A stretch of 64,000 nucleotides of DNA from Pseudomonas viridiflava (GCF_900580675.1 NZ_UTBG01000186.1:124001-188000), one strand, 5' to 3'. Numbered from the stretch's first letter, positions 18,694-28,996 are shown. Program-made: numbers and translations. The notes: a model not told the origin generated them from the sequence alone.

Positions 18694-19361
18694 TTCGATT
18701 CGAGCAGGTCGGTAAACGCTATGCCAACGGGCATGTGGGCTTGCATGAGCTGAGCTTTCGAGTGCGTCGCGGCGAATTCTTGTTTGTAACCGGTCACTCC
18801 GGCGCCGGTAAAAGTACGTTGCTGCGCCTGCTGCTGGCCATGGAGCGCCCGACCACCGGCAAGCTGCTGCTGGCCGGCCAGGATCTGGCCACCATCAGCA
18901 ATGCACAGATTCCGTTTCTGCGCCGCCAGATCGGCGTGGTGTTCCAGAACCACCAGCTGCTGTTTGATCGCACAGTGTTCAACAATATTGCCCTGCCGTT
19001 GCAGATTCTCGGGTTGTCCAAGGCCGAAATCGTCAAGCGCGTGGATTCGGCCCTGGAGCGCGTGGCGCTGTCGGACAAGACCGACCTCTACCCGGGCGAC
19101 CTGTCCACCGGCCAGCAACAGCGTGTCGGCATCGCCCGCGCCATCGTCCACCGCCCGGCCTTGCTGCTGGCGGACGAACCCACCGGTAACCTTGACCCGC
19201 GGTTGGCGGCGGAGATCATGGGCGTGTTCGAAGACATCAACCGCCTGGGCACCAGCGTGCTGATCGCCAGCCACGACCTGGCACTGATCGCACGCATGCG
19301 CCATCGCATGCTGACCCTGCAACGCGGCCGCCTGATCGGTGACGGGGAGGCTGGCGTATGA
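18690..19361 (+). CDS. ftsE: Cell division ATP-binding protein FtsE
   Basis: The 223-residue ABC ATPase has Walker A GHSGAGKST near residue 35, the signature LSTGQQQRVGIARA near 138 and Walker B LLLADEPTGNL near 158. With FtsX it forms the divisome complex that activates peptidoglycan hydrolysis at the septum. The ATG overlaps the TGA of ftsY, and its own end overlaps ftsX by 4 bases, indicating translational coupling. Confidence 0.97.
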   Translation: MIRFEQVGKRYANGHVGLHELSFRVRRGEFLFVTGHSGAGKSTLLRLLLAMERPTTGKLLLAGQDLATISNAQIPFLRRQIGVVFQNHQLLFDRTVFNNIALPLQILGLSKAEIVKRVDSALERVALSDKTDLYPGDLSTGQQQRVGIARAIVHRPALLLADEPTGNLDPRLAAEIMGVFEDINRLGTSVLIASHDLALIARMRHRMLTLQRGRLIGDGEAGV

Positions 19362-20380
19362 GTGCTACCCGCAGCCCCAAGGTTTCCGAGCGCGTAGCGC
19401 CGAAACCCGCCGACCCGCAACCGAAAAAGAAAAAACACGACGAAGACGACGGCCCTGACTTCAGCACCTTGCTGCGCGCCTGGATCGAAAGCCATCGCGC
19501 CAGCCTGCTCGACAGCCTGCGCCGCCTGGGCAAACAGCCGATCGGCAGCTTTTTCACCTGTCTGGTGATGGCCGTGGCCTTGAGCCTGCCGATGGGCTTG
19601 TCATTGCTGCTTAATAATGTGGAACGCCTGGGCGGCTCCTGGCAGCGTGCGGCGCAGATTTCGTTGTACCTGAACCTGGATGCCAGCACTCAGGAAGGCG
19701 AAGCGCTGCGCGATGAAATCAAGAACCTGCCCGGCGTGGCGGATGCTGAGTACGTCAGCCGCGACCAGGCCCTTGAGGAGTTCCAGCAACAATCCGGCCT
19801 GGGTGAGGCGCTTAAAGAGCTGCCGCAGAACCCGTTGCCGGGTGTGGTGCTGGTGACGCCAAACGAAGTGGACAAGACGGCCCTGGAAGCGCTGCGACAA
19901 AAACTCGCAGAGATGCCCAAGGTACAACAGGCGCAACTTGATCTAGTCTGGGTAGAGCGCCTGGCCGCGATTCTCAAGCTGGGCGACCGTTTTGTGTTCG
20001 GCCTGACGGTGCTGTTGGTGTCTGCATTACTTTTGGTGATAGGTAATACCATTCGTCTTCATATTGAAAACCGTCGCACCGAGATAGAAGTGATTAAACT
20101 GGTCGGCGGCACGGACAGCTATGTGCGTCGGCCTTTTCTGTATATGGGCGCGCTTTATGGCTTCGGTGCCGGGATTTTGTCCTGGGGCGTGCTGGCGTTT
20201 GGCTTGAACTGGCTCAACGACGCGGTTGTCGGGCTTGCCGGCTTGTACGGCAGTGATTTTGCCCTGGCCGGGGTGCCGGTCGCCGATGGTCTGTCACTCT
20301 TGCTTGGCGCGGTCTTGTTGGGGTATATCGGTGCCTGGATTGCGGTCGCACGGCATTTACGTGAGCTGGCACCGAAGTAG
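19358..20380 (+). CDS. ftsX: Cell division protein FtsX
   Basis: The 340-residue permease-like protein has a long basic cytoplasmic N-tail (about 1–70, with KPADPQPKKKKH). A first membrane segment (FFTCLVMAVALSLPMGLSLL) is followed by a periplasmic domain of about 115 residues and then three C-terminal membrane segments. It is the membrane partner of FtsE and controls EnvC-type hydrolase activators. It is the last gene of the ftsYEX cluster; rpoH follows after 129 bp with its own promoter signal. Confidence 0.96.
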   Translation: MSATRSPKVSERVAPKPADPQPKKKKHDEDDGPDFSTLLRAWIESHRASLLDSLRRLGKQPIGSFFTCLVMAVALSLPMGLSLLLNNVERLGGSWQRAAQISLYLNLDASTQEGEALRDEIKNLPGVADAEYVSRDQALEEFQQQSGLGEALKELPQNPLPGVVLVTPNEVDKTALEALRQKLAEMPKVQQAQLDLVWVERLAAILKLGDRFVFGLTVLLVSALLLVIGNTIRLHIENRRTEIEVIKLVGGTDSYVRRPFLYMGALYGFGAGILSWGVLAFGLNWLNDAVVGLAGLYGSDFALAGVPVADGLSLLLGAVLLGYIGAWIAVARHLRELAPK

Positions 20381-20433
20381 TTAATGTCTGGGTAATGTGG
20401 TTTCGTTTGTATTGACCGTATCAGTGGTTTAGG

Positions 20434-20460
20434 GAACTTGTCCTACGGTTCCCGGTCAAT
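20434..20460 (+). promoter_or_regulatory. Candidate AlgU/RpoE-type promoter of rpoH
   Basis: GAACTT at 20434–20439 is followed, 16 bases later, by TCAAT at 20456–20460. This fits the envelope-stress sigma factor pattern (GAACTT-16/17-TCnnA). An AlgU-dependent rpoH promoter is established in P. aeruginosa. It lies 50 bp before the rpoH start codon, with GGAGG in between. Confidence 0.55.
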
Positions 20461-20509
20461 TTTCGCAGTGCTGAACTGCACGAGTAATGTGAGTCGGAGG
20501 TTTTTTCGT

Positions 20510-21364
20510 ATGACCACTTCTATGCAACCTGTCTATGCCTTGGTCCCGGGTGCGAACCTGGAGGCCTATGTGCACACGGTCAACAGCATTCCATTGCTGA
20601 CGCCGGAGCAGGAGCGTGAACTGGCCGAGAGTCTCTACTATGAGCAGGATTTGGGGGCGGCTCGGCAGATGGTGCTCGCCCACCTGCGTTTTGTCGTACA
20701 TATCGCCCGTAGCTATAGCGGCTACGGCCTGGCCCAGGCTGACCTGATCCAGGAAGGCAACGTCGGCCTGATGAAGGCCGTAAAGCGCTTCAACCCTGAG
20801 ATGGGTGTGCGCCTGGTGTCGTTTGCTGTGCACTGGATCAAGGCGGAAATTCACGAGTTCATCCTGCGCAACTGGCGCATCGTGAAAGTCGCGACCACCA
20901 AAGCCCAGCGCAAGCTGTTCTTCAACCTGCGCAGCCAGAAAAAACGCCTGGCGTGGCTGAACAACGAGGAAGTCCACCGCGTGGCCGAAAGCCTCGGTGT
21001 GGAACCGCGTGAAGTGCGCGAGATGGAAAGCCGCCTGACCGGCCATGACATGGCCTTCGACCCGGCCGCCGAAGCCGACGATGACAGCGCTTTCCAATCG
21101 CCGGCCAACTACCTGGAAGACCACCGGTACGACCCGGCACGTCAACTGGAAGACGCAGACTGGAGCGACAACTCCAACCACAACCTGCACGAAGCGCTGG
21201 AAGTGCTGGACGACCGCAGCCGTGACATCCTCTACCAGCGTTGGCTGGCGGAAGAAAAAGCCACGCTGCACGACCTGGCGCAGAAGTACAACGTGTCGGC
21301 CGAGCGGATTCGTCAGCTTGAGAAAAGCGCGATGAACAAGCTGAAGTTGTCGATCGCCGCCTAA
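20510..21364 (+). CDS. rpoH: RNA polymerase heat-shock sigma factor RpoH
   Basis: The 284-residue sigma-32 protein has region 2 motifs ([16 protein letters not shown]… and [17 protein letters not shown]) and the RpoH box around [17 protein letters not shown] near residue 132. Region 4 carries the helix-turn-helix [19 protein letters not shown]. The ATG at 20510 follows GGAGG by 9 bases; a 24-codon longer frame is unsupported. Translation control by mRNA structure is known for this family. A strong terminator follows the gene. Confidence 0.97.
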   Translation: MTTSMQPVYALVPGANLEAYVHTVNSIPLLTPEQERELAESLYYEQDLGAARQMVLAHLRFVVHIARSYSGYGLAQADLIQEGNVGLMKAVKRFNPEMGVRLVSFAVHWIKAEIHEFILRNWRIVKVATTKAQRKLFFNLRSQKKRLAWLNNEEVHRVAESLGVEPREVREMESRLTGHDMAFDPAAEADDDSAFQSPANYLEDHRYDPARQLEDADWSDNSNHNLHEALEVLDDRSRDILYQRWLAEEKATLHDLAQKYNVSAERIRQLEKSAMNKLKLSIAA

Positions 21365-21385
21365 ACCGCTGCGAACAGGCAAAAA

Positions 21386-21416
21386 AATGCCCCGATCGAA
21401 AGATCGGGGCATTTTT
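21386..21416 (+). terminator. Rho-independent terminator after rpoH
   Basis: AATGCCCCGATC-GAAA-GATCGGGGCATT is a 12-bp perfect stem with a GAAA tetraloop, followed by a T-run. The A-run on the left side would let it work for mtgA on the other strand as well. Confidence 0.95.
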
Positions 21417-21459
21417 GTTTGTGCTAAAAAACTCAAGCCTGACACGGTCCAGTGTGGTG

Positions 21460-22182
21460 TCAGTCAGCCCACGGCGCCTTGCGCGAGTTGTTCAGCTCGA
21501 CCAGATAACCCTCCCCACCCAGCTGGCTCATCTGCTGACGAATCCACGCCGCGCGCCGCGCCACGTACGCGGTCGGATGGCTGGCGCTCCACACCCGCGG
21601 GTTAGGCAGCACCGCCGCCAGGTAGCTGGCCTGCTGGCGCGAAAGTCCTTTGGCACTCACGCCGAAGTGATGCCGTGCTGCCGCTTCGGCGCCAAATACG
21701 CCGTCATCCCATTCCACGCTGTTGAGGTACACCTCAAGAATCCGCTGCTTGGGCCACAACACCTCGATCAGTCCGGTAAACCAGGCCTCCAGGCCTTTGC
21801 GCAAATAACTGCGGCCGGCCCACAGGAACAGGTTTTTCGACACCTGCTGGCTCAAGGTGCTGGCGCCGCGAATGGAACCGCCGCGCTCGTTGTGCAGGAT
21901 CGCTGCCTGGATCGCGCCAAAATCAAACCCCCAGTGCTGCGGGAAACGCTGGTCTTCGCCGGCCATCACCGCCACTTTGAGGTCATCGGAGATCTCATCC
22001 CACGGCACCCAGGTACGCTGCAGATCAATCGGTTCGCCGTCAAACCAGGATTCGACCTTGCGTTCCACCATCAGTGCGGTGAACGGCGGCGGCACGACGC
22101 GTAACAGCAGCACCAGCAGCACACTGCCGATGGCAAACCATTTCACGACTTTGAGAAAACGTTTGAAGAGGAGACGCAGCAT
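21460..22182 (-). CDS. mtgA: Monofunctional peptidoglycan transglycosylase MtgA
   Basis: The 240-residue enzyme polymerises lipid II into glycan strands. One N-terminal membrane segment (about 14–33) is followed by a GT51 domain with the catalytic glutamate in AGEDQRFPQHWGFD and the second motif GGSTLSQQ-like RGASTLSQQVSKNLFLW. KGLEAWFT and ILEVYLNSVEWDDGVFG follow in family order. No transpeptidase domain is present. It is divergent from the DUF423 gene. Confidence 0.95.
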   Translation of the reverse strand: MLRLLFKRFLKVVKWFAIGSVLLVLLLRVVPPPFTALMVERKVESWFDGEPIDLQRTWVPWDEISDDLKVAVMAGEDQRFPQHWGFDFGAIQAAILHNERGGSIRGASTLSQQVSKNLFLWAGRSYLRKGLEAWFTGLIEVLWPKQRILEVYLNSVEWDDGVFGAEAAARHHFGVSAKGLSRQQASYLAAVLPNPRVWSASHPTAYVARRAAWIRQQMSQLGGEGYLVELNNSRKAPWAD

Positions 22183-22256
22183 AGAGATGGCTTGGCCGAA
22201 CCCGTTGAGCGGGCCATTATACAGACCCTGCCCACTGAGTCTGACTGGAGTTCCTC

Positions 22257-22634
22257 ATGCTGCGTAGCTTTCTGATGCTGGCTGCCTTTTTCGGCTTCAC
22301 CGGTGTCGCCCTTGGCGCCTTTGCTGCCCATGGCTTGAAAAACCGCCTGAGCGCCGAGTACCTGGCGATCTTCCAGACCGGCGTGACTTACCAGTTGGTG
22401 CACGCCCTGGCGTTGTTCGGCGTGGCGCTGCTGGCGGCGCATATTCCTGGCCGACTGGTCAGCTGGGCGGGCATCGCCTTTACCGTCGGTATCCTGTTGT
22501 TCTCCGGCAGCCTGTATGCGCTGACCCTGACCGGTATCAGCAAGCTCGGCATCATCACGCCGTTTGGCGGGTTGGCCTTTCTGCTGGGCTGGTTCTTCCT
22601 CGGTTTGGCCGCGTGGCGCCTGCAAGCCATCTGA
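22257..22634 (+). CDS. DUF423 family membrane protein
   Basis: The 125-residue protein is nearly all hydrophobic, with four predicted membrane helices. It carries the DUF423 signature GVALGAFAAHGLK and later FQTGVTYQLVHALALF. Its function is unknown. It is 71 bp upstream of thiS on the same strand and is commonly found near thiS in pseudomonads; whether the genes share a transcript is not clear. Confidence 0.9.
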   Translation: MLRSFLMLAAFFGFTGVALGAFAAHGLKNRLSAEYLAIFQTGVTYQLVHALALFGVALLAAHIPGRLVSWAGIAFTVGILLFSGSLYALTLTGISKLGIITPFGGLAFLLGWFFLGLAAWRLQAI

Positions 22635-22705
22635 CCGGGGGGCTTGGGCCAACACCTCCAATCGGGCTAGAATGCTGGCCCCTAAAAACGATGGCGGCCC
22701 GTGGC

Positions 22706-22906
22706 ATGCGCATTCAGTTGAACGGCGAATCCCTTGAACTGCCCGACGGTGAAACCGTTGCGGCCTTGCTGACCCGTCTGGACTTGACCGGGCGTCGCGT
22801 CGCAGTGGAGCTCAACCTGGATATCGTCCCGCGTAGCCAGCACGCCGAAACCGCGCTCACCGACGGTGACCAGGTCGAAGTGGTCCACGCCATCGGCGGC
22901 GGCTAG
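22706..22906 (+). CDS. thiS: Sulfur carrier protein ThiS
   Basis: The 66-residue ubiquitin-fold protein ends in IGGG, so it has the C-terminal Gly-Gly that becomes a thiocarboxylate. It delivers sulfur for the thiazole ring of thiamine. The start at 22706 ([18 protein letters not shown]) gives the usual length and fold. It is followed by thiG, the enzyme that uses it, after 65 bp. Confidence 0.95.
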   Translation: MRIQLNGESLELPDGETVAALLTRLDLTGRRVAVELNLDIVPRSQHAETALTDGDQVEVVHAIGGG

Positions 22907-22971
22907 CCGCCCGGCGCTCATACGCGCCAACCCGCATTCTGCAGAACCTCACCCCAACTCGAGGATTTCCC

Positions 22972-23766
22972 ATGAGCATCGTTCGTAGCGACAAGCCCTT
23001 CGTCCTGGCCGGTCGTACCTACCAGTCCCGTCTGCTGGTGGGCACCGGCAAGTACCGCGACATGGAAGAAACTCGCCTGGCCATCGAAGCCTCGGGTGCA
23101 GAGATCGTCACCTTCGCCGTGCGCCGCACCAACCTTGGTCAGATCGAGGGCGAGCCGAACCTGCTCGAAGTGCTGTCGCCGGATCGCTACACCTTTTTGC
23201 CGAATACCGCCGGTTGCTATGACGCCATCGAAGCCGTGCGCACGTGCCGCCTGGCCCGTGAGCTGCTCGACGGCCATAACCTGGTGAAGCTGGAAGTGCT
23301 GGCCGACCAGAAAACCCTGTTCCCCAACGTGATCGAAACCCTCAAGGCCGCCGAAACCCTGGTCAAGGAAGGCTTTGACGTGATGGTCTACACCAGTGAT
23401 GACCCGATCATCGCGCGCCAGCTGGCGGAAATTGGCTGCATCGCGGTAATGCCGCTGGCTGGCCTGATCGGCTCCGGGTTGGGCATCTGCAATCCGTACA
23501 ACCTGCAGATCATTCTTGAAGAAGCCAAAATCCCGGTGCTGGTGGATGCGGGCGTGGGCACTGCCTCCGACGCTACCATCGCCATGGAACTGGGCTGCGA
23601 CGCGGTGCTGATGAACTCGGCCATCGCCCATGCCCAACAACCGATCATGATGGCCGAAGCCATGCAACACGCGATCGTCGCGGGCCGTCTGGCCTACCTC
23701 GCCGGCCGCATGCCGAAAAAACTCTATGCCAGCGCCTCTTCGCCGCTGGATGGTCTGATCAAGTAA
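22972..23766 (+). CDS. thiG: Thiazole synthase ThiG
   Basis: The 264-residue TIM-barrel enzyme combines 1-deoxyxylulose 5-phosphate, dehydroglycine and ThiS thiocarboxylate to make the thiamine thiazole. The Schiff-base lysine is in [10 protein letters not shown] near residue 104. The phosphate-binding [10 protein letters not shown] and GVGTASDA segments follow. It lies between thiS and trmB on the plus strand. Confidence 0.97.
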   Translation: MSIVRSDKPFVLAGRTYQSRLLVGTGKYRDMEETRLAIEASGAEIVTFAVRRTNLGQIEGEPNLLEVLSPDRYTFLPNTAGCYDAIEAVRTCRLARELLDGHNLVKLEVLADQKTLFPNVIETLKAAETLVKEGFDVMVYTSDDPIIARQLAEIGCIAVMPLAGLIGSGLGICNPYNLQIILEEAKIPVLVDAGVGTASDATIAMELGCDAVLMNSAIAHAQQPIMMAEAMQHAIVAGRLAYLAGRMPKKLYASASSPLDGLIK

Positions 23767-23775
23767 GAGCCATTG

Positions 23776-24501
23776 ATGACTGAATCAAACGAAACGCCGA
23801 ACACCGTGGAAGAAGGCGACGAGTCCAAGCACCGCCGCATCAAGAGTTTTGTGATGCGCGCCGGCCGCATGACCGAAGGCCAGCAAAAGGGCCTGGAACA
23901 AGGCACGCCGCTGTTCGTGTTGCCCCTGGCCGACGCGCCGGTGGACTACGACCAGGTGTTTGGTCGTTCGGCCCCGCGCTCCCTGGAAATCGGCTTCGGC
24001 ATGGGCCACTCCCTGCTGGAAATGGCCGCGGCCGCACCCGACCAGGACTTTATCGGTGTGGAAGTGCACCGCCCTGGTGTCGGCGCGCTGCTCAATGGCG
24101 TGCTGACCCAAGGCCTGACCAACCTGCGGGTCTACGACTGCGACGCGATTGAAGTGCTCAACCGCTGCATCGCCAACAACAGCCTCGACCGCCTGATGCT
24201 GTTCTTCCCGGACCCATGGCACAAGTCCCGCCACCACAAGCGTCGCATCGTCCAGGCCTCCTTCGCGGAACTGGTGCGCAGCAAGCTCAAGGTCGGCGGC
24301 ATCCTGCACATGGCCACCGACTGGGAACCGTATGCCGAATACATGCTGGAAGTGATGGACGTAGCCCCCGGCTACCGCAACCTGGCTGAAGACGGCAAAT
24401 GCGTGCCACGCCCGGCCGAGCGCCCGATCACCAAATTCGAGCGCCGCGGCGAGCGATTGGGGCATGGGGTTTGGGATTTGAAGTTCGAGAAGTTGGACTG
24501 A
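23776..24501 (+). CDS. trmB: tRNA (guanine-46-N7)-methyltransferase TrmB
   Basis: The 241-residue enzyme makes m7G46 in the tRNA variable loop. The SAM-binding [15 protein letters not shown] is near residue 75, and the conserved [17 protein letters not shown] is near 148. The ATG at 23776 is used; an in-frame TTG just before it is an unlikely start. It follows thiG by 9 bp and is probably co-transcribed. Confidence 0.96.
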   Translation: MTESNETPNTVEEGDESKHRRIKSFVMRAGRMTEGQQKGLEQGTPLFVLPLADAPVDYDQVFGRSAPRSLEIGFGMGHSLLEMAAAAPDQDFIGVEVHRPGVGALLNGVLTQGLTNLRVYDCDAIEVLNRCIANNSLDRLMLFFPDPWHKSRHHKRRIVQASFAELVRSKLKVGGILHMATDWEPYAEYMLEVMDVAPGYRNLAEDGKCVPRPAERPITKFERRGERLGHGVWDLKFEKLD

Positions 24502-24529
24502 TTAGCTGGAAGCCAATAACGCAATCAAC

Positions 24530-24618
24530 TGTGGGAGCTGGCTTGCCTGCGATCGCATCACCTCGGTATCACTGATACACCGAGGTGTCCGCATCGCAGG
24601 CAAGCCAGCTCCCACATT
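24530..24618. repeat. REPIN, GCTGGCTTGCC type
   Basis: TGTGGGAGCTGGCTTGCCTG and its inverse CAGGCAAGCCAGCTCCCACA are separated by about 45 bases. Those bases contain a further inverted repeat (CACCTCGGTATC…GATACACCGAGGTG), so the whole element can fold as one long hairpin. It lies between convergent trmB and the DUF3392 gene. Confidence 0.92.
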
Positions 24619-24639
24619 TTGTTTTGTGTGGGGCTTGAG

Positions 24640-24963
24640 TCAGCGGCGGTCTGCCACAACGCCAATCAACACCAGCACCACCACCAGCACCGGCGCCAGG
24701 CTGTAGTTATTGAACTGGCTCAGCCCTCGCACAATCCACGGCGTGGCGTAGATCAACGCCGCGCCGCTGCCGATCATGCACACCAGCGCCATCAGCGGCA
24801 CGCGCAGGGCGCCGGCAATGCTGCCCAGGCGCGCTTCGACCCACCCCTTGATGTCGGCGCCGAACAGCACCAGCAAACAGCCGACAAGGGCCAGGGAGAT
24901 TTCCGACAGGTTGCTGCGGCTCCAGCGGGATACGGTGGCGAGCAGGTCGAGTACCAAATCCAT
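24640..24963 (-). CDS. DUF3392 family membrane protein
   Basis: The 107-residue protein has three hydrophobic segments, roughly at residues 22–40, 53–72 and 86–103. It matches the DUF3392 pattern (DLLATVSRWSRSNLSEI at the start). Function is unknown. It lies 17 bp downstream of hemW and is probably the last gene of the metX-to-hemW transcript. Confidence 0.85.
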   Translation of the reverse strand: MDLVLDLLATVSRWSRSNLSEISLALVGCLLVLFGADIKGWVEARLGSIAGALRVPLMALVCMIGSGAALIYATPWIVRGLSQFNNYSLAPVLVVVLVLIGVVADRR

Positions 24964-24980
24964 TCGATTTCCTTAGAGCG

Positions 24981-26183
24981 TCAGCTCAAAAACTTCTGCA
25001 ACAGGTCATTGAGAAAGAGTTGCCCGCGGTCGGTCGCCGCCAGGCGTGACGGTTCGACCTGCATTAAGCCACTTTGTTCTGCCTCGCGCCGTGCCTCATC
25101 GAGGCTGGCGAGGTCGAGGCCGGTGCGCTCGGCGTAGAGTTTGGCGTCGACGCCTTCCGTGAGCCGCAGGGCGTTCATCAGGAATTCGAACGGCAGTTCT
25201 TCGTTGGTCAGTTCCTTCGCCCCGGCCTGAAAGTTTTTTGCCGGGTTGAGGTAGTCCTTCGGCGCGCGGGTCTTCCAGGTGCGCACGATGCGCCCGTCCG
25301 GGTGGCTGAGCTTGCCGTGGGCGCCGGCGCCGATGCCGATGAAGTCGCCAAAGCTCCAGTAGTTCAGGTTATGCCGCGCCGGGCGGCCCGGTTGGGCATA
25401 AGCCGACACTTCATATTGCGCGTAACCGTGTTCGGCCAGCAGCGCCTGGCCGGCTTCCTGAATGTCCCACAGCGTGTCGTCCTCCGGCAGTGCAGGCGGC
25501 TGGTTCCAGAATACGGTGTTGGGTTCGAGGGTCAGCTGGTACCAGGACAGGTGCGTCGGCTTGAGCGCAATCGCCTGGCGCAGGTCGCTCAGGGCGTCGT
25601 CCAGGGACTGATCGGGCAAACCGTGCATCAGGTCCAGGTTGAAGTTATCAAACCCGGCCTGGCGCGCCATGCCCGCAGCACGCACGGCTTCGTCGCCGTT
25701 GTGGATACGGCCCAGGGCCTCAAGCTTTTGCTGTTGGAAGCTCTGGATGCCGATGGAGAGGCGGTTGATCCCCAGCTTGCGATAGGCGACGAACTTCTCC
25801 TGCTCGAAGGTCCCAGGGTTGGCTTCCAGGGTGATCTCGATATCACCGGCAAACGGGATACGTGCCTCAACACCTTTGAGCAATCGACCCAGTGCGGCGG
25901 CGCTGAACAGGCTCGGTGTGCCGCCGCCGAAGAAGATCGAGCTGAGTTCGCGGCCGTACACCGCGTGCAGGTCTTGATCGAGGTCGGCCAGCAAGGCGTC
26001 GACGTACTCTTCTTCCGGCAGCACCTTGCTGGCGGTGTGGGAGTTGAAGTCGCAATAAGGGCATTTGCGCACGCACCACGGGATGTGGATGTACAACGCC
26101 AGGGGCGGCAGGTGGGGCAGGGCCGCCCGTGGTGTTTGCGCGCCACCGTGGATCAGCGGCTGCGCAGAGGTGTTCTGGGTCAT
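24981..26183 (-). CDS. hemW: Radical SAM heme chaperone HemW
   Basis: The 400-residue protein has the radical SAM cysteines in CVRKCPYC (about residues 37–44). It also has the HNLNYW…GIGAGAHG motif that distinguishes the heme chaperone HemW from coproporphyrinogen dehydrogenase HemN. HemW transfers heme to respiratory proteins. Older annotations call it a coproporphyrinogen III oxidase. The start overlaps the rdgB stop by 4 bases. Confidence 0.94.
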   Translation of the reverse strand: MTQNTSAQPLIHGGAQTPRAALPHLPPLALYIHIPWCVRKCPYCDFNSHTASKVLPEEEYVDALLADLDQDLHAVYGRELSSIFFGGGTPSLFSAAALGRLLKGVEARIPFAGDIEITLEANPGTFEQEKFVAYRKLGINRLSIGIQSFQQQKLEALGRIHNGDEAVRAAGMARQAGFDNFNLDLMHGLPDQSLDDALSDLRQAIALKPTHLSWYQLTLEPNTVFWNQPPALPEDDTLWDIQEAGQALLAEHGYAQYEVSAYAQPGRPARHNLNYWSFGDFIGIGAGAHGKLSHPDGRIVRTWKTRAPKDYLNPAKNFQAGAKELTNEELPFEFLMNALRLTEGVDAKLYAERTGLDLASLDEARREAEQSGLMQVEPSRLAATDRGQLFLNDLLQKFLS

Positions 26184-26773
26184 TTCAGGCTCAGGCGTTG
26201 GCGCAGCAAATCCATTGCGCGGGCGCGGTGGCTGATTTGGTTCTTGTCGGCCGGGCTCAGTTCGGCGCTGGAAACATTGCGCTCCGGCACCCAGAACAGC
26301 GGGTCATAGCCAAACCCGTGCTCACCGCTCGCCGCGTGCAGGATGCGCCCGTGCCACAGGCCTTCGCAGAGGATCGGCAGCGGGTCGTCGGCATGCCGCA
26401 CCAGGGCCAGCACGCAGACAAACTGCGCGCCGCGCATCGCGTCCGGCACATCCTTGAGCGCCTCGAGCAGCTTGGCGTTGTTGGCCGCGTCGCCCTTGCC
26501 ATCGGCATAGCGCGCCGAATAGATGCCGGGGGCGCCGCCGAGGAAGTCCACCGCCAGGCCCGAGTCATCGGCCAGCGCCGGCAGGCCGGAGATGCGTGCC
26601 GCGTTGCGTGCCTTGAGGATCGCGTTCTCGACGAACGACAGGCCGGTCTCTTCCGGCTCTACCTGGCTGAACTCGCCGATCGAGCGCAGTTGCACGGAAT
26701 CGCCGAGCATGGCCTGGAGTTCCTTGAGTTTGCCGGCGTTATGGCTGGCCAGTACGAGTTGTGTCAGGTTCAT
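26180..26773 (-). CDS. rdgB: Non-canonical purine NTP pyrophosphatase RdgB
   Basis: The 197-residue enzyme hydrolyses dITP, dXTP and ITP, keeping deaminated purines out of DNA. Typical segments are [18 protein letters not shown] at the start, the [22 protein letters not shown] active-site region and [10 protein letters not shown], then SHRARAM near the end. Its start overlaps the upstream DUF4426 stop and its stop overlaps the hemW start, each by 4 bases. Confidence 0.96.
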   Translation of the reverse strand: MNLTQLVLASHNAGKLKELQAMLGDSVQLRSIGEFSQVEPEETGLSFVENAILKARNAARISGLPALADDSGLAVDFLGGAPGIYSARYADGKGDAANNAKLLEALKDVPDAMRGAQFVCVLALVRHADDPLPILCEGLWHGRILHAASGEHGFGYDPLFWVPERNVSSAELSPADKNQISHRARAMDLLRQRLSLK

Positions 26774-27207
26774 TTTGTGCCCGGAAAGAGTTCTTGGACG
26801 AAGCTGAAGCCGTGGGCCTTGCCACCGGTTTCAACGTTGATGGTAAACGTCCGGTATTCCTGCTGCGTGACCGAGTAGGGTGCCAGGTACGAGATACCGC
26901 CCTTTTCGGTGATCTGCTTGAACGTCAGCACTTCGCTCTTGCCGCTCAAATCCTTGATCGTGCCGGTGACTTGCGCGGCTACGGGCGTCACGCCCTTGAT
27001 CACGGACACATTGATCAGGCCCTTTTCGTTGCTGCGCACGATACCGGCCGCTTGGGCGGTTTCCGGTTGCAGGAAGCTCGAGGTGAAGGTGTTGTAATGC
27101 ACGGTGATATCGCCAAATTCTTTCTGGCGGTTACCGTCGACGGCGTCTGCTGCCACGGCGCTGGCGCCCAGGCAGGCGGTCAGTAGAAAAATAGCCAGGC
27201 GACTCAT
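26770..27207 (-). CDS. DUF4426 family periplasmic protein
   Basis: The 145-residue protein has a signal peptide ([22 protein letters not shown], cleavage near residue 20) and a beta-rich mature domain with the DUF4426 features ([11 protein letters not shown]…[26 protein letters not shown]). Its role is unknown, but it is conserved between metW and rdgB in pseudomonads. It overlaps rdgB by 4 bases. Confidence 0.9.
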   Translation of the reverse strand: MSRLAIFLLTACLGASAVAADAVDGNRQKEFGDITVHYNTFTSSFLQPETAQAAGIVRSNEKGLINVSVIKGVTPVAAQVTGTIKDLSGKSEVLTFKQITEKGGISYLAPYSVTQQEYRTFTINVETGGKAHGFSFVQELFPGTK

Positions 27208-27228
27208 GAGCGTCCCTCTTGAAGATGA

Positions 27229-27849
27229 TTAGACGGCAATCTTGTGGTCGGTCAGGCCAGGGCTGCTGACCCGGTAAATACCGATTTCGCCCAACAGGTT
27301 GGGCCATAGTTTACTCGCCCAGCCGTGGCGGTGCTGTTGATCGACGGCAAGGCGGTTGATGACCTTGGCTTCACGCTCCCTACACAGGGCTTCGAAGTCT
27401 TCGAAGGTGCAGAAGTGGATGTTCGGCGTGTTGTACCAGGTGTACGGCAGGAAGTCCGAGACCGGCATGCGGCCCTTGGTCGCCAGGTACCAGCGGCAGC
27501 GCCAGTGGCCGAAGTTGGGGAATGTGATGATGCACTGGCGGCCTACACGCAGCATTTCGTCGAGAATGCGGTCCGGGTAGTGCACCGCTTGCAGGGCCTG
27601 GGTCATCACCACGATGTCGAAGCTGTTGCTGGCAAAGTTGCCGAGGCCCTTGTCCAGGTCCTGCTCGATCACGTTGATGCCCTTGGCCACGCACTGGGCG
27701 ATGTTTTCCGGGTCGTTTTCCAGGCCGTAGCCGGTGACTTGCTTGTTGTCGCGCAGCCAGCTCAGCAGTTCGCCATCACCGCAGCCGAGGTCGAGCACGC
27801 GGCTGCCAGCGGGGATCCAGTCTTGGATGATGTCCAGGTCGGCTCTCAT
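27229..27849 (-). CDS. metW: Methionine biosynthesis protein MetW
   Basis: The 206-residue protein has a class I methyltransferase fold with the SAM loop VLDLGCGDGELLSWL near residue 20. It acts together with MetX in methionine synthesis. Work on related proteobacteria indicates MetW is needed for full MetX acyltransferase activity; its own methyltransferase substrate is unclear. It is encoded 7 bp after metX. Confidence 0.94.
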   Translation of the reverse strand: MRADLDIIQDWIPAGSRVLDLGCGDGELLSWLRDNKQVTGYGLENDPENIAQCVAKGINVIEQDLDKGLGNFASNSFDIVVMTQALQAVHYPDRILDEMLRVGRQCIITFPNFGHWRCRWYLATKGRMPVSDFLPYTWYNTPNIHFCTFEDFEALCREREAKVINRLAVDQQHRHGWASKLWPNLLGEIGIYRVSSPGLTDHKIAV

Positions 27850-27856
27850 GGCGTTC

Positions 27857-28996
27857 TCACAAAATGATGCGGTTCATGTAGTTGCTGAAAGCCTGCAGGT
27901 AGCGCGGGATCGGAATCAGGAAGGCATCGTGGCCTTGCGGAGCATCGATCTCCAGGTAGCAGACGTCTTTCTTGGCCGCCATCAGGGCATCCACCAGCTC
28001 ACGCGAGCGGGCCGGCGAGAAGCGCCAGTCGGTGGTGAATGACATCACGCAGAACTTGGCCGTGGCGCCCTCGAAGGTTTTCGCCAGGTCGTCATCAAAG
28101 TTCGCCGCCGGGTCGAAGTAGTCCAGGGCCTTCGTCATCAGCAGGTAGGTGTTGGCGTCGAAACGCCCGGAGAACTCTTCGCCCTGATAACGCAGGTAGC
28201 TTTCGACCTGGAACTCGACGCTGTGGAAGTCGTAGTTGAGCTTTTCGCTCTTGAGGCCACGGCCGAATTTCTCGCCCATGGAGTCATCGGACAGGTAGGT
28301 GATGTGCCCGACCATTCGCGCCAGCATCAAGCCGCGCTTGGGGATTACGCCGGCTTCCTGGAACGAACCGCCGTGGAACTCGGGGTCGGTGAGGATCGCC
28401 TGGCGCGCGACTTCGTTGAAAGCGATGTTCTGCGCCGACAATTTTGGGGCCGAGGCGATGGCCAGGCAGTGACGCACGCGGTCCGGGTAGGTGATGGTCC
28501 ATTGCAGGGCCTGCATGCCGCCCAGGCTGCCGCCGATCACGGCGGCCCATTGCTGGATGCCCAACAGGTCGGCGAGGCGGGCCTGGCTGTGTACCCAGTC
28601 TTCCACGGTCAGCACCGGGAAATCAGCGCCGAACGGCTTGCCGGTCTCCGGGTTGAGGCTGCTGGGGCCGGTGGAACCGTTGCAGCCGCCGAGGTTGTTC
28701 AGGCTGACCACAAAGAATTTATGGGTGTCGATGGGCTTGCCGGGGCCGATGCAGCTGTCCCACCAGCCGGGCTTGCGCTCGTCAACGCTGTGAAAGCCGG
28801 CGGCGTGATGATGGCCGGACAAGGCGTGGCAGATCAGCACGGCGTTGCTCGCCGTGGCGTTCAGTTGGCCGTAGGTTTCGTAGATCAGGTCGTAGGCGGG
28901 CAGCGAACGGCCACAGGCCAGGGCCAGCGGGTCGCTGAAGTGCGCCACTTGGGGCACGACCAGTCCAACAGAATCGGGGGGGAAGGCAGCTGGCAT
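27857..28996 (-). CDS. metX: Homoserine O-acyltransferase MetX (succinyl type likely)
   Basis: The 379-residue alpha/beta-hydrolase-fold enzyme acylates homoserine, the first step of methionine synthesis. The nucleophile lies in [12 protein letters not shown] near residue 146, with catalytic partners in the TDWRFSP and QGHDAFL regions. The MetX of Pseudomonas is reported to use succinyl-CoA rather than acetyl-CoA, so the succinyl form is expected here by kinship. It leads the metX-metW-DUF4426-rdgB-hemW cluster. Confidence 0.94.
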   Translation of the reverse strand: MPAAFPPDSVGLVVPQVAHFSDPLALACGRSLPAYDLIYETYGQLNATASNAVLICHALSGHHHAAGFHSVDERKPGWWDSCIGPGKPIDTHKFFVVSLNNLGGCNGSTGPSSLNPETGKPFGADFPVLTVEDWVHSQARLADLLGIQQWAAVIGGSLGGMQALQWTITYPDRVRHCLAIASAPKLSAQNIAFNEVARQAILTDPEFHGGSFQEAGVIPKRGLMLARMVGHITYLSDDSMGEKFGRGLKSEKLNYDFHSVEFQVESYLRYQGEEFSGRFDANTYLLMTKALDYFDPAANFDDDLAKTFEGATAKFCVMSFTTDWRFSPARSRELVDALMAAKKDVCYLEIDAPQGHDAFLIPIPRYLQAFSNYMNRIIL

